Assembly (NCBI GenBank): GCA_023957275.1
Contig: JAMLHF010000023.1
Coordinates: 1-58,734 of the forward strand
DNA: 58,734 bases
Source: Lentimicrobium sp.
Lineage (GTDB): Bacteria > Bacteroidota > Bacteroidia > Bacteroidales > Lentimicrobiaceae
Direction of reading: 5' to 3'
Shown here in pieces: positions 44,349 through 53,567 of this stretch. Numbering within the stretch: position 1 is the stretch's first letter; each line of letters opens with the position of its first letter. Both the position numbers and the translations under genes were made by a program. A model generated the notes under the pieces. The model saw only the letters and a program-made list of their open reading frames with translations. It was not told the origin of the DNA and did not search any database.

Positions 44349-44356
44349 TATCTTTG
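44349..44356 (+). promoter_or_regulatory. Bacteroidota -7 element (TATCTTTG)
   Basis: TATCTTTG lies 23 bases before the lipoprotein ATG at 44380 and supports that start over a much longer upstream reading across the thiamine-binding gene. Confidence 0.5.
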
Positions 44357-44379
44357 ACGACCAACAAACTTATGTCATT

Positions 44380-44943
44380 ATGAAAACAGCGCAGATCTTC
44401 AGGCTCTCCTTGCTTGGAATAATCACCCTTATTTTCACTTCATGCCTGACCGTTGAGAAAAAAGAATACACGTTTGAGCTCACGGGAGAGAATTCAGGTA
44501 AGATGACCATCAGGTATATCAATATCATGTCGGTAATGGATGATGGCAAAGATGTCACTGCCCAGGATTTTACCGAAATTCTGGATAAATACATCAACGG
44601 AGATCAGATTGAACAGGACTTCCCCGGCGCAACAAATATCAAGACCAGGTTATTTGAGCAAAACGGGCAATTATGTGGTGAAGTAACCCTGGATTTCCCC
44701 TCTTTGTCAGCAGCCAGGCTTTATCAGTATGATAAAAACAGCCCTTTGATGATGTGCATCAGCGCTGCCTACGATTCAGAAACCTATGTCAGTTCAAACG
44801 GCAGTTACGGGAATGACTACATGCCTGTTGTTTTCTGGCCTTCAGGATCCAGGAAGCTTACGGTTATTACTTCGGTAAGCGCACCCGACGAAACCTCGCT
44901 CAGCCTTGCCGCCGAATACCGCAAATGGAAAGAGAACAACTAA
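44380..44943 (+). CDS. Hypothetical lipoprotein
   Basis: A 187-residue predicted lipoprotein. The signal MKTAQIFRLSLLGIITLIF leads to lipobox FTSC with the lipidated Cys at residue 22. The rest is soluble, with KKEYTFELTGENSGKMTIRYINI near the N-terminus and a C-terminal LAAEYRKWKENN. The pattern suggests a beta-sandwich lipoprotein of unknown function; I do not recognise the family. The start at 44380 is set by the lipobox position and a -7 box. Confidence 0.8.
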   Translation: MKTAQIFRLSLLGIITLIFTSCLTVEKKEYTFELTGENSGKMTIRYINIMSVMDDGKDVTAQDFTEILDKYINGDQIEQDFPGATNIKTRLFEQNGQLCGEVTLDFPSLSAARLYQYDKNSPLMMCISAAYDSETYVSSNGSYGNDYMPVVFWPSGSRKLTVITSVSAPDETSLSLAAEYRKWKENN

Positions 44944-44957
44944 GTGATTGCCCCCCC

Positions 44958-44989
44958 CTCCCGGAAATGCTTTTCAAAATCTCCGGGAT
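44958..44989 (+). terminator. Possible terminator hairpin after the lipoprotein gene
   Basis: CCCGGA and TCCGGG flank a long loop, followed by ATTTATTTT. The short stem and mixed T-tract make this weak. The remaining stretch to 45197 shows no gene. Confidence 0.3.
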
Positions 44990-45197
44990 TTATTTTGACA
45001 GTAAATTTTTCAACTGACACAAATTTTTGAAATTCCGTTCCGATTTGCCACACCTTTTTGCTGTTCAGAATTCAGGAAAGATTTGTGCTGCCTGTCATAT
45101 ACAGCGAAACGACATATTAAAATCTGACGAACATGACATCCCGGCAGACAGGACATTAATTTTAACTGGAGAGCATCCTCGGGATAACGCATAATCT

Positions 45198-47402
45198 ATG
45201 ACACAATCATTTCTGACCGGGCTACTGTTTAATACTGCCATACTCCTGTCATTTAGCATGTTATACGACAATTTCTGGATTAATTACCAGAAAAGGAGGG
45301 GCGTTGCCGCCAAAATTATCATAGGCACGGCTATCGGCTTAACGGGAATCATCCTTATGATGGTTCCATGGACATTTATGCCCGGACTTGTATTCGACAC
45401 CAGATCGGTCATGCTGACCATCTCCGGGTTATTTTTTGGTGCTTTACCCACATTTACTGCTATTGCTATAGATATGGCATACAGGTGGTGGTTAGGCGGA
45501 GACGGAGTATATATGGGCATGGCTGTAATATTCACTTCCGGAATAACCGGTATTCTCTGGCATCATTTCAGGCCTTCGTGGAAATACAACAACAGCCTGA
45601 AGGAGCTGATATATGTCGGCATTATTTCACACCTGCTTATGTTGGGTTGCACCGTTTTGTTGCCCGGAGAGTTGTCATTTTACACCCTTAAGGCACTGGC
45701 GGTTCCCATATTGCTGATCTACGTTCCGGCCACAGTATTGCTGGGCAAACTTATGCTGAAACAATATGACAACTGGCAGAATAAACGTGCCAAAGAAATG
45801 TTGCTCGAATCCGAACGAAGATTTACCGATACCATCAGAAGCGCCAATATTCTGTCAACCATTGTAGATGCAGAAGGACGGATTTCATTCTGCAACAGCA
45901 GCTTTCTCAATATAACCGGCTATGCTTTCGAAGAACTCGAAGGCAGGAACTGGATAGATACCTTTGCCGGAGAAGAAAACAAGGAAAGGTATCAGCAGAT
46001 ATTTCTCTCCATGATCAATGGCAAACACTTCAATGAGCTTTTTGAACACAGCATTCTTTCGAAAAACGGGGATATTGTGTTTATCGCCTGGAGTTATATC
46101 CTGCTCAGAAATGAAAACGGCCAGCCGGCAGGCTTATCTGTATTGGGGGTAGATATTACCCAAAGGGTCAGGTATGAGCAAAACCTTGTCAGGAAAAATG
46201 AAATCATCAAAAAAAGAAATTTTCAGCTCAGAGAAATAAATGCGGAATTAAAGGCTGCAAAAGAAAAAGCTGAAGAGAGCGACAGGCTGAAATCGGCCTT
46301 TCTGGCAAATATGAGCCATGAAATAAGAACACCGATGAACGGAATTCTCGGATTCGCGGAATTGCTGCAGGATCCACGCCTGACTGATAAGGAAGCGCAG
46401 GAATTCATCTCACTGATCAGGATCAGCGGCAACCGAATGCTGGGCATCATCAACGACCTGATCGATATTTCCAAGGTAGAAAGCGGTCTGGCCAAAATCA
46501 CGGCTTCCAAAGTGGAAATCAACAGTCAGATTGATTTCCTTTACAACTTTTTCAGGCCTGAGGCTGAATCAAAAGGGCTGGAACTTCAGTTTCACAAAGG
46601 CCTGATGGATGTCAGGAGCAGTATAACTTCCGATAAGGAGAAAATTTATGCCATTTTAACCAACCTGATTAAAAACGCGATAAAGTTTTCCTTATCAGGT
46701 AAAATAGAATTCGGATATTCCCTGAAGAATGGTTTTCTGGAATTCTTTGTTAAGGATGAGGGAATAGGAATTCCGGCTGAGAAACAACATGCCGTTTTCG
46801 AACGCTTTGTTCAGGCCGACAATTCTCTTTCAAGCAATTATGAGGGAGCCGGACTCGGATTGTCGATTTCAAAAGCCTATGTGGAAATGCTCGGAGGAAA
46901 AATCTGGCTTACCTCCGTTCCTGGTACCGGTACTTCTTTCTACTTTACCATCCCGTATTTACCCACTGAAGTTTCTGACCATCACCCGGCTGAAAAATAT
47001 GAAGACATGCAGGCAAAGTACCGACCATTTAACGTGCTGATCGCCGATGATGATGCTATCAGCCTGAAACTGCTGGAAAAAATGATTTCACCGCTTGGCG
47101 GAGAGATCACTACTACCGGAAGTGGCGCCCTGGCAGTGGAGTTATGCCGCAATCATCCTGAGCTCGACATCATTTTCATGGATGTAAGAATGACCGGAAT
47201 GGACGGGCTGACGGCCGCTAAAGAGATCAGAAAGTTCAACCGGGATGTAGTGATCATCGCGCAAACAGCCAACGCACTGTCAGGCGACAGAGAGGCTGCA
47301 CTCGAAGCCGGTTGCAATGACTACCTGACCAAACCACTGAACAAGGAAAAAATCATCACGTTACTCGAAGAATTTATCAATCATTCTGCCAAAGCGGGAT
47401 GA
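45198..47402 (+). CDS. Hybrid histidine kinase with 5TMR-LYT sensor and PAS
   Basis: A 734-residue hybrid kinase. Residues ~1-190 form the LytS-type 5TMR sensor (PWTFMPGLVFDTRSVMLTISGLFFG). A PAS domain covers ~210-335, then a coiled coil. The HisKA has ESDRLKSAFLANMSHEIRTPMNGILGF near residue 365 (phosphoacceptor His). The HATPase shows NLIKNAIKFS, DEGIGIP and GAGLGLSISKAYVE. The receiver near the end has IADDDAI, the phosphoacceptor Asp in IIFMDVRMTGMDG and Lys in YLTKPLNK. No output domain is present, so phosphotransfer to another regulator is expected. It follows the lipoprotein gene by 254 bases. Confidence 0.94.
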   Translation: MTQSFLTGLLFNTAILLSFSMLYDNFWINYQKRRGVAAKIIIGTAIGLTGIILMMVPWTFMPGLVFDTRSVMLTISGLFFGALPTFTAIAIDMAYRWWLGGDGVYMGMAVIFTSGITGILWHHFRPSWKYNNSLKELIYVGIISHLLMLGCTVLLPGELSFYTLKALAVPILLIYVPATVLLGKLMLKQYDNWQNKRAKEMLLESERRFTDTIRSANILSTIVDAEGRISFCNSSFLNITGYAFEELEGRNWIDTFAGEENKERYQQIFLSMINGKHFNELFEHSILSKNGDIVFIAWSYILLRNENGQPAGLSVLGVDITQRVRYEQNLVRKNEIIKKRNFQLREINAELKAAKEKAEESDRLKSAFLANMSHEIRTPMNGILGFAELLQDPRLTDKEAQEFISLIRISGNRMLGIINDLIDISKVESGLAKITASKVEINSQIDFLYNFFRPEAESKGLELQFHKGLMDVRSSITSDKEKIYAILTNLIKNAIKFSLSGKIEFGYSLKNGFLEFFVKDEGIGIPAEKQHAVFERFVQADNSLSSNYEGAGLGLSISKAYVEMLGGKIWLTSVPGTGTSFYFTIPYLPTEVSDHHPAEKYEDMQAKYRPFNVLIADDDAISLKLLEKMISPLGGEITTTGSGALAVELCRNHPELDIIFMDVRMTGMDGLTAAKEIRKFNRDVVIIAQTANALSGDREAALEAGCNDYLTKPLNKEKIITLLEEFINHSAKAG

Positions 47403-47576
47403 TTATTTTCAGAAGTCGGGGCTTACCTAAGTATTCTGCTTGACACAGCCGGACGAAAAAGTTGCCTGATCCGGCAATATTTTCACACTTTTATTACTTT
47501 AGCATCAGTATAAGGATCATCCGGGCCATTCCCGGAAGCATGATATTTTCGTTGTGAACCGGATCAAATACTTCTG

Positions 47577-48059
47577 ATGATGAAATCGCTTGTTATTTAC
47601 GAATCGGCTTTCGGCAATACCGAAGCAATCGCTTTTGCCATCAGGGATGCGCTGCTGCAATATGGCGAAGCTACAGCTTACAAAACAGGAGAATTTAACC
47701 CTGCACATTTGTCCGCTTACGATCTGATTGTTGCCGGATCACCTACCCAAAAGTTCAATATGCTTTCTGGCATGAGAACCTTTCTCGATGCCATACCTCC
47801 GGGGGCATTGGCAGGCAGGCAGGTTGCCGCCTTCGACACAAGGATAGATATCCATAAAGTCAATAACCGCTTCCTGACATTTATGGTGAAGCTCTTCGGA
47901 TATGCGGCAGCGCCGATAGCCCGGAAACTCAAAAAGAAGGGGGGAAAGCTACGACAGGATCCGGCTGGTTTTTTTGTAGATGATACCAGGGGCCCGTTAA
48001 CGGAAGGCGAACTGATCAGGGCAGGTAAATGGGCTGCAGGCCTGGCGGATAAAGGGTAA
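47577..48059 (+). CDS. Flavodoxin-fold protein
   Basis: A 160-residue FMN-binding flavodoxin-like protein. The phosphate loop is YESAFGNTEAIA at residues ~8-19 (S-x-x-GNT). The isoalloxazine-contacting loops are AGSPTQKFNMLSGMR (residues ~56-70) and FDTRIDIHKV. Two adjacent ATGs occur (47577, 47580); the first is annotated. It probably serves as an electron carrier or flavoprotein reductase partner. It lies alone between the kinase and ChrA genes. Confidence 0.88.
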   Translation: MMKSLVIYESAFGNTEAIAFAIRDALLQYGEATAYKTGEFNPAHLSAYDLIVAGSPTQKFNMLSGMRTFLDAIPPGALAGRQVAAFDTRIDIHKVNNRFLTFMVKLFGYAAAPIARKLKKKGGKLRQDPAGFFVDDTRGPLTEGELIRAGKWAAGLADKG

Positions 48060-48176
48060 AGTTTTCACCATATGAAACTGCATTACCGGAAACAGGCCTT
48101 ACCATTCCCGGCTGATTATCATGACGGGTAAAACAAAATGCGCTCTTCCCGGGTTAAAATGGCAATCATCAACTTT

Positions 48177-48184
48177 TACTTTTG
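48177..48184 (+). promoter_or_regulatory. Bacteroidota -7 element (TACTTTTG) touching the ChrA start
   Basis: TACTTTTG ends 3 bases before the ATG at 48188. With a typical start point about 4 bases after the box, transcription would begin at the start codon itself. Confidence 0.5.
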
Positions 48185-48187
48185 CCG

Positions 48188-49318
48188 ATGCATGAAAGGA
48201 ACAGGCTCCGGGAAGTAGCACTGGTATTTCTGAAACTCGGATTCTTCTCTTTCGGTGGCCCGGCCGCCCACACCGCCATGATGGAGGAAGAAGTGGTTAA
48301 GAGGCGCAAATGGATTGACCGGCAGCATCTTCTGGACCTTCTGGGAGCCACCAACCTTATACCCGGGCCCAACTCCACCGAAATGACCATGCATTGCGGA
48401 CATGAGCGTGCAGGTTTGGCCGGTTTGATTGTCGCGGGCCTAAGCTTTATTTTACCCGCCGTTCTTATCACCTCTGTATTTGCCTGGCTGTACGTTGAAT
48501 ATGGCCATCTGCCTGAAATTGAACCATATATTTTTGGAATAAAACCCGCAGTACTGGCTATTATTGCTTCGGCAATCATCAGTCTTGGCAAAAAAGCGGT
48601 GAAAGGACTCGAAACGGCAATCCTGGGCGCTTTGGTACTGGCAGCCGGCATCGCAGGGGTCAACGAAATCAAGGCTTTACTGGTCGCCGGGATCACAGGA
48701 ACCCTGTACTTTTACCTGAAAAACAACCGGAAGGAAAAACTCAGTTCACTGATTCCACTCATGGCGATGCCTGCTGTATCAACAGCTGTTTCAGGCATTT
48801 CAGCGCTCGGGTTGTTCCGGGCTTTCCTCAAAATCGGTGCCGTGCTTTACGGAAGCGGCTATGTACTCTTTGCTTATATTGATGCCGAACTCGTTACCCG
48901 GGGCTGGTTAAACCATGAGCAGCTGATAGATGCCATTGCGGTCGGACAATTTACACCCGGACCGATTCTGTCAACTGTTACCTTTATCGGCTATATACTG
49001 GGAGGGATCCCGGGCGCTGTGGCAGCCACTGCCGGCGCATTTCTGCCGTCATTCCTTTTCGTGCTGATCCTGAATCCCTGGATTCCGCGAATGCGAAGGT
49101 CAAAAATTATGGGATGGTTTCTCGACTCTGTAAATGTCGCTTCCATTGCGGTGATGGCATCGGTGCTTTTTGTGATGACGATGAGTACCGTGACCGGCTG
49201 GCGCTCAGCCCTGATTACCGGTATCAGCCTTGTAGTGACCTTTGTCTCTAAAAAAAGCAGCCCTGTACTGCTGGTGGCCGGAGGTTCCGTTGCCGGTGCA
49301 CTTTTACTTTTGATTTAA
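48188..49318 (+). CDS. chrA: Chromate-type transporter (CHR family)
   Basis: A 376-residue membrane protein made of two homologous CHR halves. The first begins LGFFSFGGPAAHTAMMEEEVVKRRKWID with the conserved GATNLIPGPNSTEM motif; the second has KIGAVLYGSGYVLFAYIDAELV and GQFTPGPILSTVTFIGY. ChrA proteins export chromate by proton antiport, and many homologues may carry related oxyanions. The ATG at 48188 (MHERN) is preferred to a TTG two codons upstream because the -7 box overlaps that region. Confidence 0.88.
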   Translation: MHERNRLREVALVFLKLGFFSFGGPAAHTAMMEEEVVKRRKWIDRQHLLDLLGATNLIPGPNSTEMTMHCGHERAGLAGLIVAGLSFILPAVLITSVFAWLYVEYGHLPEIEPYIFGIKPAVLAIIASAIISLGKKAVKGLETAILGALVLAAGIAGVNEIKALLVAGITGTLYFYLKNNRKEKLSSLIPLMAMPAVSTAVSGISALGLFRAFLKIGAVLYGSGYVLFAYIDAELVTRGWLNHEQLIDAIAVGQFTPGPILSTVTFIGYILGGIPGAVAATAGAFLPSFLFVLILNPWIPRMRRSKIMGWFLDSVNVASIAVMASVLFVMTMSTVTGWRSALITGISLVVTFVSKKSSPVLLVAGGSVAGALLLLI

Positions 49319-49384
49319 GTGTATGGCCGGCAGGCTGAATCCAACTTATTACAATTACAGGCCGCGGCAGGCCGGGATTCTTTG

Positions 49385-49392
49385 TAACTTTG
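49385..49392 (+). promoter_or_regulatory. Bacteroidota -7 element (TAACTTTG)
   Basis: TAACTTTG lies 20 bases before the ATG at 49413 and supports that start over a longer reading from 49323. Confidence 0.5.
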
Positions 49393-49412
49393 CTTCTGAC
49401 TTTTCCGGACTC

Positions 49413-51941
49413 ATGAAAAACAGGACCCTCTCAACCACCACGCTGCTTCTGCTGGTTTTTTTTGCCGGATGCTCATTTCTGATCTATGAAGTCAGTTACT
49501 TCCGGCTGCTTGCCCTCTCGCTTGGCGCAACGGTAAAGGCTTCCACCCTGGTTCTCGCTGCCTATATGGCCGGATTCGGCGCCGGTGCATGGATATGGGG
49601 AAGACTGGCTGATAAACGGAAATCGCATCACAGACTTCTGATGCTTCTCTTTACTTTTTCGGGAATCCTTGGCCTGCTTGGCTACCTGATGATATCAGAC
49701 GGAATCCCGGCAATCTATGAAGTGCTTGCGGCATCAGGGATGCCGGTGCAAACCGCTGACCGGCTGATCACACCGCTCTCCCTTGCCCTGCTTTTCGTCC
49801 CCGCATTCTTTATGGGGGGTATTTTACCTGTGGCTTCAGGCCTTATCATCCGGAGCGATCAGGGACTGGCCGGATCGATCGGTAAAATCTACGCCTGGGA
49901 AACCATCGGAAGTGCGGTGGGCGGACTTGCAACCGGTTTTGTGCTTATCCGTGCACTGGGACAACAAAACACCGTCATTGCCGCGATTACGCTTAACCTG
50001 CTCCCGGCATTGATTTTACTGCTCAGCAGGCCTCAAACTGATCAAAATCCTGCAGCGACAATTCCTGAAAAGCCGCTGCGATCAGGAAAGCAGGAATCAA
50101 AAAATGAAGCAGGCAAACTTACAGCGAATAACATTGCCGCTTTGGCCGGAACCTTCATACTCGGATTTGCTGTCATCGGTCTTCAGGTAGTTTGGTTCCG
50201 GATTTTCAAAATCTACATGACCAATACCAGCTATACTTTCTCGCTGATTGCTTCAATAGTCATTCTGGGACTTTTTGCCGGAAGCCGCTATTTTGCCGCA
50301 AGCAGTAAAAAGCCGGCCACAAGTCTTTCAATGCCGGTGCTTTTGCTGATTACAGCCGCAGTGGTTGTGGCAGGTGCAGGCATATTGATCCGAATTCCTG
50401 AACTCATCATGTTCCCCCTTGCAGGTGATCAGGACGCCTACTTCATGCGAATCATCGTTATTCCGGCGATTTCCGCCCTGCTGGTCATTCTGCCGGTCAC
50501 TTTCCTTTCAGGGTATGGATTCCCCTTGGCCTGTTCGCTCATCACAAAAAACCAGCATGACGTCAGCAATAGTATGGGGCGGATATTGCTGTTCAACACA
50601 CTAGGCAGCATCACTGGCCCTGCAATTGCCGCATTTTTGCTGATCCCGCTGCTGGGCGCGGGCCGCTCGGTGGTTTTTTACGCACTGATACTGCTGATCG
50701 CCGCCTTGCTGATATCGCTGAATATCAGGCAATTCAAAACAGGAAGGCTGAAAGCAATCGCCATTTCCGGTTCTTTGATACTGCTTATCTTCCTGATTGT
50801 CAGTCCTGAATTAAAGATACTCCCCCCCTCTTTCACCCGTTTTGACAGGGAAATTATTGAATACCGCGAATCGGTTGAGGGCACCTGGGTTGTTGGCCGC
50901 GAACCCGGCGGAAAAGGGGCTGCGCTGTCGACGTACGTGAATAACAGTGCGGTGATCGGGTCAAGTTACGATGCCATCAAAGTGGTGAAAATGGTTGGCC
51001 ACCTCCCCTTTTATGCCGGCCTGAAGGGTAAAGATGTTCTGGTCGTAGGTTTCGGCATCGGCGTTACCACCTCCGCCATCGCCTCTCATCCCGAAGTTGA
51101 GCGCATCGACTGCATTGAGCTGGTTGCCGGATTGAAAGATGCTGCACACTATTACAGTGGCCTGAACAACAATATCCAGAAAGATAAAAGGTTGAAGGTA
51201 ATTGCCGGCGACGGACGCCATTATCTGCAGGCCACCGGTAAAAAATACGACCTGATTTCGAGCGACCCTACCCATCCCATACTGGGATCGGGCAGCTTAT
51301 ACACCAAAGAGTACTTTGAACTTTGCAGATCTAGACTTAACCCGGGCGGCATGGTATCGCAGTACCTGCCCCTGCATAAACTGCTGCCTGAGGACTTTCA
51401 GGGTATTATCAAGACTTTTCACAACGTTTTTCCGCAGTCCACCGTGTGGCTGGGACATAACCATGCTGTATTACTGGGCGTTAACGGACAATTATCCATA
51501 GATTTCAACCAGTGGTCGGCACGCATCGCTACCTCAGCCAAAGATCCTTATTTTTATAACAATCCCTATCATCTGGCTGCCTGCCTGGTGCTTGACCACA
51601 CAGCCATCAGCAGGTTCCCTTCTTCTGTTCAGCTTAATACCGATAACTTCCCATCTCCCGAATTTTTCAGGTTCTCTTCCTTCGACAGTCGCAACCTCAC
51701 GCAAAACCTTATGTTCCTCAATCAGAACAGGTGTGAAACAAGCCGGATATTCACGGATATTCCGGACCAGGAAATGATGCAGCGGTTTACTGAAGGAAAC
51801 CGGTTGCTCACCGAAGGGATAGGTTACGACCTGAGCGGCGACAGACGGAATCTGATAAAAAAGCTCAGAGAGGCCATTTCCGTTAATCCTGAAAATGAGG
51901 AATATCCTTTCCTGATCAGGTTCTATGGAAGCGGTCGTTAG
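49413..51941 (+). CDS. Membrane-fused spermidine synthase-like protein
   Basis: An 842-residue protein. Residues ~1-445 are polytopic membrane sequence with MFS-like features in two sets of helices (FLIYEVSYFRLLALSLGATVKAS, GAYMAGFGAGAWIWGRLADKRKS-type segments). A soluble Rossmann methyltransferase/spermidine synthase-like domain follows from residue ~490, with VLVVGFGIGVTTSAI (nucleotide site), IDCIELVAGLKDAA (acidic residue after strand two) and DLISSDPTHPILGSGSLYTKEYF (the D-P-x-P/Y-T-x-E-F signature). Its substrate may not be spermidine, and the membrane part suggests a surface or lipid-linked acceptor. The ~80-residue C-terminal tail resembles nothing I know. Confidence 0.85.
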   Translation: MKNRTLSTTTLLLLVFFAGCSFLIYEVSYFRLLALSLGATVKASTLVLAAYMAGFGAGAWIWGRLADKRKSHHRLLMLLFTFSGILGLLGYLMISDGIPAIYEVLAASGMPVQTADRLITPLSLALLFVPAFFMGGILPVASGLIIRSDQGLAGSIGKIYAWETIGSAVGGLATGFVLIRALGQQNTVIAAITLNLLPALILLLSRPQTDQNPAATIPEKPLRSGKQESKNEAGKLTANNIAALAGTFILGFAVIGLQVVWFRIFKIYMTNTSYTFSLIASIVILGLFAGSRYFAASSKKPATSLSMPVLLLITAAVVVAGAGILIRIPELIMFPLAGDQDAYFMRIIVIPAISALLVILPVTFLSGYGFPLACSLITKNQHDVSNSMGRILLFNTLGSITGPAIAAFLLIPLLGAGRSVVFYALILLIAALLISLNIRQFKTGRLKAIAISGSLILLIFLIVSPELKILPPSFTRFDREIIEYRESVEGTWVVGREPGGKGAALSTYVNNSAVIGSSYDAIKVVKMVGHLPFYAGLKGKDVLVVGFGIGVTTSAIASHPEVERIDCIELVAGLKDAAHYYSGLNNNIQKDKRLKVIAGDGRHYLQATGKKYDLISSDPTHPILGSGSLYTKEYFELCRSRLNPGGMVSQYLPLHKLLPEDFQGIIKTFHNVFPQSTVWLGHNHAVLLGVNGQLSIDFNQWSARIATSAKDPYFYNNPYHLAACLVLDHTAISRFPSSVQLNTDNFPSPEFFRFSSFDSRNLTQNLMFLNQNRCETSRIFTDIPDQEMMQRFTEGNRLLTEGIGYDLSGDRRNLIKKLREAISVNPENEEYPFLIRFYGSGR

Positions 51942-52165
51942 CTATTTTACAGGAACCTCCCGGTATCGCTTCAGCATACTGTGCTGATCTCCCGTCAGCG
52001 CCTGGTTTAAAATCAGCTTTTAACAAATCCGCAATGGCTGAGTAGAAAAATTTTACCTATTTTTATCCACAGGAGCAGCCACAATGAAACTTAGTGTTAA
52101 TTTTACACGAACTTTCATTTGCAGTCAGGCTATTCAAAAAATTCACCGGCCTTAAAATAACAAAC

Positions 52166-52170
52166 AGGAG
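52166..52170 (+). promoter_or_regulatory. Shine-Dalgarno-like AGGAG before the GH144 start
   Basis: AGGAG lies 7 bases before the ATG at 52178. Strong SD sequences are uncommon in Bacteroidota, so this helps choose that start over a longer reading from 52094. Confidence 0.55.
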
Positions 52171-52177
52171 CAGTAAC

Positions 52178-53545
52178 ATGAACAGAATATTGATAATCAC
52201 CCTGTTGATATCATTAAGTTTTCCTTTAGCTGCACAGCATAAGAAAACATCCGCAGAGAATCCGGACAAGATTGAAGTCAGGGGGATCCTGCCAAACCTG
52301 AGTGACGATGAACTGTTGGACGAAGTCCAGCGCCAGACATTCCGCTATTTCTGGGACTTTGCGCATCCGGTAAGCGGAATGGCCCGGGAACGGAGCAACA
52401 GGGCGTACAACTATGGCGATGAAGTGGTTACCACCGGAGGCACCGGTTTTGGCATAATGGCCACCGTGGTTGCCGTGCACCGGGGGTGGATTACCCGCGA
52501 CACCGCTGCCCGTCACCTGCTGAAAATGGTGAAATTCCTGGCCAAAGCCGACTCCTATCACGGGGTTTTCCCTCATTGGCTGCACGGCAATACAGGAAAA
52601 ACCATTCCATTCAGCCGCAAGGACGATGGCGCTGACCTGGTGGAAAACGCATTTCTTTTCCAGGGATTGCTTACGGCAAGGCAGTATTTTGATGCTAAAA
52701 GCCCGCTTGAATCAGAATTACGAAACCGCATTAACTGGTTGTGGAGCGAGATCGAATGGAACTGGTTTACCAAAGGCGGCGAAGAAGTACTTTACTGGCA
52801 CTGGAGCCCGAACAATGGCTGGGCCATGAATTTTCCCCTCAGGGGTTTCAACGAATGCCTGATAACTTATATACTGGCAGCATCTTCCGAACGCTACCCG
52901 GTAAGCCCGGCGGTTTACCACCGCGGTTGGGCGCAGAGCAATTTCTTCAAAAACGGCAAATCGTTTTTCGGGATAGAACTCCCGCTGGGCTTCGATTACG
53001 GCGGTCCGTTGTTTTTCTCCCATTATTCCTTTCTTGGATTAAGTCCTAAAGGCCTGAAAGACCGGTATGCCGACTACTGGATGCAAAACCGTAACCACAC
53101 CCTGATCAACCGCGCATACTGCATCAGCAACCCGAAAAATTTCAAGGGCTACGGAGAAAATTGCTGGGGACTGACTGCCAGCGATAACCATGAAGGTTAC
53201 AATGCGCATTCCCCCGATAATGATCTCGGAGTGATTACCCCAACGGCTGCGCTTTCAGCTTTTCCTTACACGCCTGAATACTCGATGCAGGCCTTGCGTC
53301 ATTTCTATTACAACCTTGGAGATAAAATATGGAGTGAGTATGGCTTTGTGGATGCCTTTAATGAAAGTGAAAACTGGTATGCAAAATCACATCTTGCCAT
53401 CGATCAGGGGCCTATCATCGTGATGATTGAGAATTACCGCTCCGGCCTGATCTGGGACCTGTTCATGAGTTGTCCCGAGATCCTTCACGGACTTAAGAAA
53501 CTGGGATTTACCAGTCCTTACCTGGAATCAAATCAAGAAAAATAA
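52178..53545 (+). CDS. GH144-type endo-beta-1,2-glucanase (glucoamylase-like family)
   Basis: A 455-residue exported hydrolase with signal peptide MNRILIITLLISLSFPLAAQ. The (alpha/alpha)6 barrel region shows QRQTFRYFWDFAHPVSGMARERSN, GGTGFGIMATVVAVHRGWI, WHWSPNNGWAMNFPLRGFNECLITYILAA, LTASDNHEGYNAH and GFVDAFNESENWYAKSHLAIDQGPIIVMIENYRSG. The pattern matches the glucoamylase-like domain of GH144, whose characterised Bacteroidota members cut beta-1,2-glucan endo-wise. Its gene is 22 bases upstream of a GH3 gene, as in the Bacteroides pair for that polysaccharide. No SusC/D genes lie next to it. Confidence 0.85.
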   Translation: MNRILIITLLISLSFPLAAQHKKTSAENPDKIEVRGILPNLSDDELLDEVQRQTFRYFWDFAHPVSGMARERSNRAYNYGDEVVTTGGTGFGIMATVVAVHRGWITRDTAARHLLKMVKFLAKADSYHGVFPHWLHGNTGKTIPFSRKDDGADLVENAFLFQGLLTARQYFDAKSPLESELRNRINWLWSEIEWNWFTKGGEEVLYWHWSPNNGWAMNFPLRGFNECLITYILAASSERYPVSPAVYHRGWAQSNFFKNGKSFFGIELPLGFDYGGPLFFSHYSFLGLSPKGLKDRYADYWMQNRNHTLINRAYCISNPKNFKGYGENCWGLTASDNHEGYNAHSPDNDLGVITPTAALSAFPYTPEYSMQALRHFYYNLGDKIWSEYGFVDAFNESENWYAKSHLAIDQGPIIVMIENYRSGLIWDLFMSCPEILHGLKKLGFTSPYLESNQEK

Positions 53546-53567
53546 TAACAAGAGACGAAAATCAAGT

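Noticed and set aside
51961-52177. Regulatory RNA before the GH144 gene
   Set aside because: No strong hairpin or known aptamer pattern beyond the SD-like AGGAG was seen.
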